64,000 nt of DNA from Streptococcus troglodytae (GTDB taxonomy: Bacteria; Bacillota; Bacilli; Lactobacillales; Streptococcaceae), in contig NZ_AP014612.1 of assembly GCF_002355215.1 (NCBI RefSeq), positions 1,798,001 to 1,862,000 of the forward strand, in the 5' to 3' direction. A program made the translations under genes and the position numbers. Below the pieces are notes generated by a model. That model was not told the origin of the DNA. It ran no database searches and saw only the letters and a program-made list of their open reading frames with translations. Below are positions 9,610 through 17,703 of this stretch, one piece after another (positions within the stretch are counted from its first letter, which is position 1; each line of letters begins with the position of its first letter).

Positions 9610-10134
9610 TTAATTCGATGAATTCAAAATATCTTCTGTATTTTTGACTTGAGCAAATCGATTATCCCATATGAATTCTTTGTAGAAAGATAAAATCTGT
9701 TCTGCAGAAAGATAGTCGTTATCAAATGTCGTAATCGCATCACCAATTAACTCAAGCTGATAGCCATGTTCAAAAGCCACTTTTGTAGAAACATCAATAC
9801 AAAATTCTGCCTGCATTCCAGCAAATGTCAACTTATCAATTCCTTTGCTGTCAAGATACTCTTTTAAGCCGGTTTCTTTGAAGATGCTGTTGTAGAACTT
9901 ATTAACTATTTTTTCCTCAGGATATGGCTGTAATTCATGATAAATTTGCCAATTTGCAGTTTCCGTTGCCAGCAATCCCTCTCCTTCAGAATGTCTAAAG
10001 AAGATGACTTCATCTTGATGTTGACGAAAATGCTGGATGACTTTCTGTGTATTTTCAATAAATTGCCTTCTTGCATAGGGTTCTAGATTGATAAGTCCTT
10101 CTTGAATATCAATGACAATTAAAGCTTTTGACAT
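9610..10134 (-). CDS. Isochorismatase-family cysteine hydrolase
   Basis: 174 aa. It has the family's catalytic triad: Asp in VIDIQ near the N-terminus, Lys in the KFYNS segment, and Cys in MQAEFCIDVST. Members hydrolyse amides or vinyl ethers (nicotinamide, isochorismate, ureidoacrylate and others); the substrate cannot be told from sequence. The start is placed at MSKALIV because AAAGGAG precedes it; a start 12 codons upstream lacks such a site. It appears to be a single-gene unit with its own terminator at 9530. Confidence 0.85.
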   Translation of the reverse strand: MSKALIVIDIQEGLINLEPYARRQFIENTQKVIQHFRQHQDEVIFFRHSEGEGLLATETANWQIYHELQPYPEEKIVNKFYNSIFKETGLKEYLDSKGIDKLTFAGMQAEFCIDVSTKVAFEHGYQLELIGDAITTFDNDYLSAEQILSFYKEFIWDNRFAQVKNTEDILNSSN

Positions 10135-10235
10135 GTATCGTTTCTCCTTTATCTGTTTGAAATGAATCACTGTCCCTATGATAAAGCAACTCCAAGATTT
10201 TTAGCTGTTATAAATAATAATAACATTAAAATCAT

Positions 10236-10282
10236 CAAAAAACACCCCAATCGTTCGATTTTCTGTCCAACCTTTGGGGGTT
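10236..10282 (-). terminator. Hairpin with T-run, repeat family
   Basis: An imperfect hairpin (CCCC...GGGG arms around an ATTTTC loop core) is followed by T6 on the minus strand. The same design, with the same loop, follows tkt at 24776. It may end transcription of the SDR remnant, or be the end of a vanished insertion element. Confidence 0.45.
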
Positions 10283-10355
10283 AATACAAATAATTTAGCA
10301 CTTTTATTTGTTACTGAGAATTGACTACCCTATTTGGTTAACAATATCTCTTTTT

Positions 10356-10607
10356 CTATACAATGGTATAGCCATAATCTAAAACAAGATTTTGTCCTCT
10401 AATTGATTTACTCTGATCACTTAATAAAAATCGGATGGAGTGGCTAACGTCTTCTAAATCAACAAATTTTTGATAAGGAATTCTGGTTCGCAGACGCTGT
10501 CCGAAATAAGAGTCTAATAAATCCTTATTAGCATCAGTTTTTACATATGATGGCGATATGGTATTGACTCTAATATCTTTATCATCTATACAAGCATAGT
10601 CTACATT
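10356..10607 (-). pseudogene. C-terminal fragment of a short-chain dehydrogenase
   Basis: About 83 codons are open and read like the end of an SDR of the FabG type. There is RVNTISPSYVKTD after the lost catalytic region, then FVDLEDVSHSIRFLLSDQS and a final GQNLVLDYGYT before the stop. The N-terminal two thirds, including the NAD motif and the Tyr/Lys pair, are absent, and an upstream TGA closes the frame. It lies between the cysteine hydrolase gene and the SRP RNA gene. Non-functional remnant; parent substrate unknown. Confidence 0.65.
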
Positions 10608-10670
10608 TCATATTATATTTATCACAAATTCATGGAATTATTACTGTTATCTATTTACTTTGCTATTACA

Positions 10671-10753
10671 CAAAAAATAGAGCACACAGCTTACAATCGC
10701 TTAGGGCTGCTGGATTCCTCCCCTGACCCGCTTCACGCAAAGCTGTTGCTCCG
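10671..10753 (-). ncRNA. ffs: Small signal recognition particle RNA (4.5S-like)
   Basis: The minus strand carries the conserved SRP RNA apical core, GGTCAGG followed by GGAA and AGCAGCC. It lies between long complementary arms (GAGCAACAGCTTTGC and GTAAGCTGTGTGCTC) that form one hairpin. A strong extended -10 (TGCTATAAT, TATAAT at 10760-10765) sits seven bases before the proposed 5' end near 10753, and a T-run ends the gene near 10671. This RNA binds Ffh and targets membrane proteins. Position next to tadA fits related bacteria. The ends are estimates. Confidence 0.9.
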
Positions 10754-10759
10754 ATACCT

Positions 10760-10768
10760 ATTATAGCA
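10760..10768 (-). promoter_or_regulatory. Extended -10 promoter of ffs
   Basis: TGCTATAAT on the minus strand places the start of transcription at the base of the SRP RNA hairpin. Confidence 0.7.
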
Positions 10769-10789
10769 TAAAGTAAAAAAACTGCCAAC

Positions 10790-11353
10790 TTAAGACTTTC
10801 TCTTTTGCCAAAAAGCAAGAGCTAAGAGGCAAATCATCAAACCAACTAGGGCTGGGACGACAATAGTCAAGCCCGCCTGTCCACTGTCCATATAAGACCA
10901 AATAATTTTTGAAAGGGCTGTGATAATCAAAATTAAACCAACTAACTTCCAACTATGCAGCCAAGTTGCCCTAACAATGACGACAAAAAAACTAATAACC
11001 AAAAAGGCAAAGAGCACATTCTTAGCTGTCAAGCCTGCTTGTAAAAATTCCTTTTCATAGGTTAAAAACTCCTTGACTAAAGGTGGTATTGATTGTGGCA
11101 CGGGAAACCAAATCATGCTTGTAAAAAGAGCCAAGATGCTAACTGCTACCCCTATGATTCGTCTATGATAGGCAAAAAACAAGATGGGAAGGATTAAAAT
11201 AGGACGAATATACCAGCTTAATTGGTTTTGATGACGTTCAAAAGCCCAAGCTTGAAAATCTAAATTCAAAACTAGCAGACCAACAAAGAGTAATGTTAAA
11301 GCAAACAAAAAAGCTGATAATAGCCATTCCTGTGGCTTGGTGATTGTTTTCAT
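10790..11353 (-). CDS. Membrane protein of unknown function
   Basis: 187 aa with five to six hydrophobic segments and a short basic tail (QKRKS). There is no motif I recognise. Its ATG overlaps the tadA stop by four bases (ATGA), so it is probably translated with tadA. Its own stop lies about 30 bp before the ffs promoter. Cytoplasmic membrane location is likely; no function can be proposed. Confidence 0.75.
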   Translation of the reverse strand: MKTITKPQEWLLSAFLFALTLLFVGLLVLNLDFQAWAFERHQNQLSWYIRPILILPILFFAYHRRIIGVAVSILALFTSMIWFPVPQSIPPLVKEFLTYEKEFLQAGLTAKNVLFAFLVISFFVVIVRATWLHSWKLVGLILIITALSKIIWSYMDSGQAGLTIVVPALVGLMICLLALAFWQKRKS

Positions 11354-11820
11354 TTTGTTCTCCTGTATCTAAAAAAACGCTGCATCATTTGAGCACATTC
11401 TTTTTCCAGAATTCCCCTCTCTACTTCTACACGATGATTGAGCCGCTCATCAGTCAAAATATTATAAAGGCTGCCGGCGCCGCCGAATTTTTGATTGGCA
11501 GCTCCGTAAATGACCTGCGGAATACGTGCTAAACCAATGGCTCCGCTGCACATAATGCAAGGCTCAATGGTGACAAAAAGCGTACAATCCAGCAGACGCC
11601 AACTTTCTTGTATTCTATTTGCTTGATTGATAGCCATAATTTCGGCATGCATGATGGCAAGATTTTCCTCTTCACGCGCATTATGACCACGCCCAATGAT
11701 TTGACCGTCCTTAACGATAACACAGCCAATAGGAATCTCTTCTTTTTGAAGTGATAGCTGAGCTTCTTTGAGAGCTTCTCCCATAAAAAACTCTTTTTCT
11801 GCCTGAGTCAAATCTGCCAT
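11350..11820 (-). CDS. tadA: tRNA-specific adenosine deaminase
   Basis: 156 aa. It converts A34 to inosine in tRNA-Arg(ACG). The zinc deaminase motifs are present: HAEI with the catalytic Glu (about residues 57-60) and PCIMC (two Cys zinc ligands). Length matches bacterial TadA. It begins immediately after the stop of the metallo-hydrolase gene and overlaps the next membrane protein gene, forming a three-gene unit. Confidence 0.94.
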   Translation of the reverse strand: MADLTQAEKEFFMGEALKEAQLSLQKEEIPIGCVIVKDGQIIGRGHNAREEENLAIMHAEIMAINQANRIQESWRLLDCTLFVTIEPCIMCSGAIGLARIPQVIYGAANQKFGGAGSLYNILTDERLNHRVEVERGILEKECAQMMQRFFRYRRTK

Positions 11821-12596
11821 CAGCAGTTACCGATTTGCCATGATTTGTGAGGTACAGCCAATTCCACAGGAATCCCATTTGAGTATTTTTCTGTTTGGGC
11901 ACGCAGAATTTCCAAATGGTCATCTGGAGCAATACCTTCTGGCGGAAGAGGCGGCATGTGGGTCAAGACTAGACGCTTTACTTTAGCCGCGCTAGCAATT
12001 TTCCCAGCTTCTTTAGTAGTCAAATGAGCGATGTGATTTTCATTACCTTCGTAAAGATAGACATCCGCTAAAAAGAGGTCAGCGCCTGCGGCGAATTGAT
12101 CCAAGCCATCGAAATAACCTGTATCACCTGTGAAAACAAAAATTTGACCAGTGGCACGCTCCACAATACGCATGGCATAGCAAACAACAGGATGTACTGT
12201 CTTAATAAAAGTCATATCAAAAGGTCCGATTTGCTCAAGACCATTGACATTATAAGTTCTGCCTTCAGAAACACCATCGAGTGTCAACTTTGAAAACTCA
12301 TAAGTATCTTGGTCATGACCGTAAATCGGTAAAACTTTGGGCGTCCAAAGATGTTTAGGATAAAGCTGAAAATAATGGCGCAAAACGCCCAAGTCAGCGA
12401 CATGGTCTGGATGATAGTGGCTAATGATAACCGCATCTAAGTCTAGCGGACTGATTTCTTTTTCGAGTTCATTAAGTGCACGGCTGCCACAATCAATTAA
12501 GAGCTGAAAACCGTCTTCTCCTGTCAAGAGATAGGAGGTTGTTCCTTCATCTTTATAGGGATAGGCCCCCCAACAACCAAGTGTGGTTAGTTTCAT
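11820..12596 (-). CDS. Metallo-beta-lactamase-fold hydrolase (RNase Z-like)
   Basis: 258 aa. The zinc motif HYHPDH (residues about 61-66, in IISHYHPDHVADLG) and later metal ligands (FTGDTGYF, LTHMPP) mark a metallo-beta-lactamase fold related to ribonuclease Z and phosphodiesterases. It lacks the long extra arm of true RNase Z and is shorter, so its substrate is uncertain. GAAGGTG precedes the ATG. It is the first gene of a unit with tadA. Confidence 0.85.
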   Translation of the reverse strand: MKLTTLGCWGAYPYKDEGTTSYLLTGEDGFQLLIDCGSRALNELEKEISPLDLDAVIISHYHPDHVADLGVLRHYFQLYPKHLWTPKVLPIYGHDQDTYEFSKLTLDGVSEGRTYNVNGLEQIGPFDMTFIKTVHPVVCYAMRIVERATGQIFVFTGDTGYFDGLDQFAAGADLFLADVYLYEGNENHIAHLTTKEAGKIASAAKVKRLVLTHMPPLPPEGIAPDDHLEILRAQTEKYSNGIPVELAVPHKSWQIGNC

Positions 12597-12673
12597 AAAA
12601 ACACCTTCTTTTTTCTAGCTGTTTTTATTATAACAAAATGAGCTGTTCTTTGGTTAATAGAAACCAGCTTATG

Positions 12674-13687
12674 TTATCTAAAAAAAGCATAGATTAAAGC
12701 GATAATGAACCAGACATAAAAAATAATGAATAACCACTTCAAATAAACAACAATAGCAATAAATTCTCGAATAAAAGCACTGGGAATATAATAGGCGGCT
12801 GTTGAACACCCCAAGCCATCTCCAGCCATATGCAATCGGCGGGCATAAACACTGGTTCGAAAGACATGATAAGCATTAGTTACAAAAAGAAAACGCGGTT
12901 TTTTCATTTCTTTTTCTGCTAACTGTTTGGAAAAGAGAAGATTTTCATAGGTTGAATGCGATCGTTCTTCCAAGAGAAGCCTATCCTGTGGAATATCACT
13001 TGCTTGTTTTCTAATATAATTGGCAATAGCTTGTGCCTCAGAAATGGCTTCCCTAGGACCTAAACCACCACTGGCAATCAATTTGACCTGTGGATTTTTC
13101 GATTGTCTAAAAGCTTCTAAGGCCTTATCAATCCTGCGCTTTAATAAGGGGGTTACTTGATTGCCATGCAAAAGACCTGCACCATGAATAATAATATAAT
13201 CATAATGCTTGTTTTTAGGAATAATCAGATAAAGAATGGAATACAGCATAAATGCTATGAAGGCAACACCAAAAATAAAAAAAGAAGAACTTAACAAGGC
13301 ATACAAAGAAGCAATAAAACGATTGAGCAACAAATGAGTTGAATACTTGGGCCTGATTATCATTAATAGAAAGAAGACAGTAATCATTATCCCTACAAAG
13401 AGCGATAAGAAATTAATCTTCGAGAAACCTTCTTTATGTAACAGAATGATCCCGTTATAGACTAAAAAGAGGCCACCCAAAAATATTAGAAGAGGAGTCG
13501 AAATTAAAAGAAGCAGGAAAATGCTATAAGCCATATAATAACCATGGCTATAGAGAAATTCAACGATAGCCAAATAACTTACCATCAAAAAAACGATAAG
13601 AAGAATGGGATTGAGTAAACTCCGTGCCTCATGATAAATAGATGCCACTAACAAAATAAACAATACAACTGCAAGCAATGCTAACAT
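12674..13687 (-). CDS. YdcF/SanA-type DUF218 membrane protein
   Basis: 337 aa. Four or more hydrophobic segments fill residues 1-150. A DUF218 domain follows, with IIIHGAGLL, a LLKRRIDKALEAF helix, LIASGGLGPREAISEAQ and a VTNAYHVFRT stretch, and a final membrane helix near the C-terminus. DUF218 proteins are linked to envelope biogenesis and vancomycin sensitivity in other bacteria; the biochemical role is unclear. It appears to be monocistronic. Confidence 0.8.
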   Translation of the reverse strand: MLALLAVVLFILLVASIYHEARSLLNPILLIVFLMVSYLAIVEFLYSHGYYMAYSIFLLLLISTPLLIFLGGLFLVYNGIILLHKEGFSKINFLSLFVGIMITVFFLLMIIRPKYSTHLLLNRFIASLYALLSSSFFIFGVAFIAFMLYSILYLIIPKNKHYDYIIIHGAGLLHGNQVTPLLKRRIDKALEAFRQSKNPQVKLIASGGLGPREAISEAQAIANYIRKQASDIPQDRLLLEERSHSTYENLLFSKQLAEKEMKKPRFLFVTNAYHVFRTSVYARRLHMAGDGLGCSTAAYYIPSAFIREFIAIVVYLKWLFIIFYVWFIIALIYAFFR

Positions 13688-14640
13688 AACATCTCCTTAT
13701 TTTTATTACACTTAAATTTTTAAGCATGATTGTCACTTCTGAAATTTCTCTTCATTTTGTAAACAAAATACTTAAAAAATTCAAAAATAGCAAAATTTTT
13801 CTAATGCTATTAGTCTTTTGTCACTTCTGAAGAATTCTTCCATCTTTATTTTATTCCAAAAATCAAGTTAGAACCTTACACCTTTGTAAGTTCTCAAAAA
13901 AGTTTTTTCTTCAATTGACATAATCTAAAATTATCTAGTAAAACTAGATGATTCAGACTGAAGACAAAATCTTTTATGAGACTTTCCTTGGGTGATACGG
14001 ACGGTAGCGATGAGGCAACTTTCGTTTCCTTATATCTCAACTTAAAATAGCTCTATGACTATTTCAGCCTTTGAGAATTCCATACCTAAACCAAGATACA
14101 AAGGGCGTTAAGCGGATAAAGGCAAAATAGGGAGTACGATGCGGAATCTTTAAGATTCTAGGAGAACTCATCTTTTTGCCACAATCCGCAGCCCATGTTC
14201 AGTTAAACCAAGATACAAAGGGCGTTAAACGGACAAGAGCAAAATAGGAAACTAACCGACGACTCTTGCGTCTAGGATATGTTTTCTTTTTGCCGCCGTC
14301 CGTAGCCCGTGTTCAGTTAAACCAAGATACAAAGGGCGTTAAGCGGATAAAGGCAAAATAGGGAGTACGACGCGGAATCTTTAAGATTCTAGGAGAACTC
14401 ATCTTTTTGCCACAATCCGCAGCCCATGCTTATTTAAGATTTGATTCTAAAGTCTCAAATCTTCCAAATAGCAGAAATATCACTGTTTCTGCCACTTTTA
14501 TCATGGCGCTTAATTAGGGCTCGCTTTGCTCACAAATCAATGCCATTTAAATTGGCATTGCAGAACTTCAAAACATATATAGAAAAAGTAGCTTTGTCTT
14601 CAAGTGATAATAATTTTAATAGACAGGGGCATTTACCTTT
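13688..14640. other. Gene-free stretch between ydcF-like gene and nucleotidyltransferase
   Basis: Apart from the repeat array at 14088-14432, I see AT-rich sequence and a TTCAGACTGAAGACAAAA piece at 13953-13970 that also occurs at the terminators near 7830 and 51945. A small AATGCCA/TGGCATT hairpin lies at 14541-14561. No open frame here has a credible start or family. Confidence 0.5.
14088..14432 (+). repeat. Three tandem ~115-bp hairpin repeats
   Basis: Units start near 14088, 14206 and 14319 with AAACCAAGATACAAAGGGCG and end in AGCCCATG/AGCCCGTG. Inside each unit the arms pair over long distances: GCGGAT/ATCCGC plus GGCAAAA/TTTTGCC in units 1 and 3, and ACGGAC/GTCCGT plus GCAAAA/TTTTGC in unit 2. 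The stem sequence changes on both sides together. No protein is encoded. A second array of the same family lies at 22931-23395. Confidence 0.85.
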
Positions 14641-14650
14641 ATAAAAAGTT

Positions 14651-15213
14651 TTAATCTCCATCTAAAAACTGTAATTGCGGCCATTTATTTTGCCAATTCT
14701 TTTTCAAAAGACGCTTCTGGTAGACTTGCATTCTTTCCTTATCTGCTAAAAAATGTGGCGTTGGTTGAACTTTAAATTGGATGATATCGTCTAAACCATA
14801 GGGAAGAAAGAGTTCCAATTTTCCTTTGTTGTCTAATTTTGCTGCCAAAGCCGTGCATTTTTCTGGATATTTCGCAATCGCATCACAAGAATTTCGATAG
14901 GGCTCTGTATTTGGACTATGAACATGCATATAGACTTGATTTTTGAGCTCCCATTGATAGGCAGGATAAGCTGTTTGTAACTCTTTCTCAATTCTCACAG
15001 TCTTTTCATAAGAAATCGTCTGATCAAAAAAGACAACATCGATATCTGTCTCCTTATCAAAGGCTGGTTTCCCACTTAAATAATTCCAAATAAAATTGCG
15101 AAGCGTTCCCGCACATAACCAGGCATCCGAAAGTTTAAGTTCTCGAATAATGGTTAAAATACGAGAAATCGGTTCATTTGCCAGCAGTAATATCTTTAAC
15201 TGCTCTTCATCCA

Positions 15214-15214
<1 letters not shown>
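14651..15214 (-). CDS. Nucleotidyltransferase-fold protein (DUF925 / NTP_transf_39)
   Basis: 187 aa. CAGTLRNFIW followed by ETDIDVVFFD is the pattern of this nucleotidyltransferase-like family, the Asp pair being the likely metal ligands. Length is normal. The substrate is unknown for the family. Its ATG overlaps the tgt stop (ATGA at 15214), so it is co-translated with tgt. Confidence 0.75.
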
Positions 15215-16371
<1,157 letters not shown>

Positions 16372-16662
16372 TCAAGACTGTATCTTGGACAGTTTAACCT
16401 TATAAATTTTATCAAAAAAGCTGGCAGATGTCATTAAGCATACTTCTTAGAACCTGCATTTAGAACTTTTTAACAGTTTTTTGAGGGTGTAAGGAAGGTA
16501 CACCAAAACACCAACGCTATAGCTATTAACTGCTTTTGCACTAATTTAATATGAGGCATATTAGCAATTTCTCATACTAAGTACCGTAGGAACTTTTAGT
16601 TTCATTTTAAATTTCAATTGAAAATTAATATCCAATGAAGTCTTTTGCACTCAATTAACACA

Positions 16663-16696
16663 ACGGTTAAGTTCCGATTTTTGAAACGGTTTCAGG
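16663..16696 (+). promoter_or_regulatory. ComE-type direct repeat
   Basis: Two copies of ACGGTT(T/A) with 23 bp between starts (16663-16673 and 16686-16696) lie upstream of a TATAAT at 16720-16725 and the bacteriocin gene. The S. mutans ComE site is two 11-bp direct repeats with about 12 bp between them, which this fits. It implies control by the ComCDE density-sensing pathway. Confidence 0.7.
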
Positions 16697-16719
16697 TTCA
16701 CATCTCTGCTAAAAACAGT

Positions 16720-16725
16720 TATAAT
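16720..16725 (+). promoter_or_regulatory. -10 of the bacteriocin gene
   Basis: TATAAT lies 23 bp after the second ComE repeat and 46 bp before the start codon. There is no clear -35, as expected for an activator-dependent promoter. Confidence 0.6.
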
Positions 16726-16771
16726 GACGATGTTAGTAGATATACTAACAATAAAAAAGGGAGGTATTCAC

Positions 16772-16990
16772 ATGAATACAAAAATGATGGAACAATTTGA
16801 AACTATGGATACTGAGACACTTTCACATGTAACCGGAGGCGGTCTTTTTGATGGTGCTAACGGCTATGCTTACCGCGATTCCCAAGGTCACTGGGGTTAT
16901 AAGGTAACAAAATCTCCGGCGCAAGCTCTGACAGACGTTGTGGTAAATAGCTGGGCTTCAGGTGCAGCAAGTTTTGCCGCTTACGCTTAA
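16772..16990 (+). CDS. Double-glycine leader bacteriocin peptide
   Basis: 72 aa. The leader, ending LSHVTGG at residue 23, is a standard double-glycine leader for a C39-peptidase ABC exporter. The predicted mature peptide is 49 aa, Gly/Ala-rich, with an aromatic front half (YAYRDSQGHWGYK). The start at 16772 follows GGGAGG; a start 48 bp upstream would precede the -10 and is rejected. It corresponds to the ComE-regulated bacteriocin I recall as SMU.299c in UA159. The exporter NlmT lies 29 kb away in this window. No immunity gene is visible next to it. Confidence 0.88.
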   Translation: MNTKMMEQFETMDTETLSHVTGGGLFDGANGYAYRDSQGHWGYKVTKSPAQALTDVVVNSWASGAASFAAYA

Positions 16991-17028
16991 GTCATTAAAA
17001 TAATCGTTCATATTGTTATATGAACGGC

Positions 17029-17067
17029 AAACACCTCATCTATTATAATAGATGAGGTGTTTTTTTG
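17029..17067 (+). terminator. Terminator after the bacteriocin gene
   Basis: A 14-bp stem (CACCTCATCTAT / ATAGATGAGGTG core) is followed by T7. Confidence 0.92.
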
Positions 17068-17155
17068 ATGTTATCGCATAAGTATGAACTAACAAATCTG
17101 TTTGAGACAAATGATAATCCTTTTAAGTGCTAAAACACAGTGACCAGCATAAACG

Positions 17156-17611
17156 CTAAATGTTTTTTGATAAATTATCCTCTGAGTTTAACTTGAGATA
17201 CTCAATCTTAAGACATTTATCCATGACAATCTGATCGCAACCGGCAAACCGTAATATTTTTTCTGCTTCTTGGCTTTGCAATCCTAATTGTGCCCAAAAA
17301 ACATCTGCATCTGTTTCAATGAAATCCCTAGCAACATCTGCTAAAAACTCACTGCGTCGAAAAACATCCACAATATCAATATGTTCAGGAATATCCTGCA
17401 GGCGAGCATAAACCGTTTCACCCAAAATTTTACCGCCAACAGCCCTAGGATTAACAGGAATAATTTTATAACCAGCACTTTGCAATACCTGAGCAACATC
17501 ATAAGCTGCTGTCTCTTGTCTTTCCGATAAGCCAACTACTGCAATCGTTTTAGCTTTTTTTAAATAATCAAAGATGACATCTTGACTAGGATTTTGAAAT
17601 TGATAAGCCAT
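17156..17611 (-). CDS. CoA-binding protein (YccU family)
   Basis: 151 aa Rossmann-like CoA-binding domain, with KTIAVVGLSERQET near the N-terminus, VNPRAVGGKILGE, and a DIVDVFR segment. Members bind CoA or nucleotides; physiological role unknown. AAGGAGG precedes the ATG. It lies downstream of polA on the same strand, about 90 bp away, and may be co-transcribed. Confidence 0.85.
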   Translation of the reverse strand: MAYQFQNPSQDVIFDYLKKAKTIAVVGLSERQETAAYDVAQVLQSAGYKIIPVNPRAVGGKILGETVYARLQDIPEHIDIVDVFRRSEFLADVARDFIETDADVFWAQLGLQSQEAEKILRFAGCDQIVMDKCLKIEYLKLNSEDNLSKNI

Positions 17612-17703
17612 AAAATGACCTCCTTAACTTTTTCGCTTGAATTTCCTCTTTTAAATCGGTAAGTGAAATTAACAATTGCTATTAAAGTAATAAATAAACC
17701 TGT

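Noticed and set aside
10761..10952. 63-codon minus-strand ORF
   Set aside because: It lies inside the membrane protein gene at 10790 in another frame and overlaps the ffs promoter.
14088..14432. Repeat array as a CRISPR locus
   Set aside because: Units are ~115 bp with no short constant repeat and unique spacers of equal size, the variable part is a self-complementary stem, and no cas genes are nearby.
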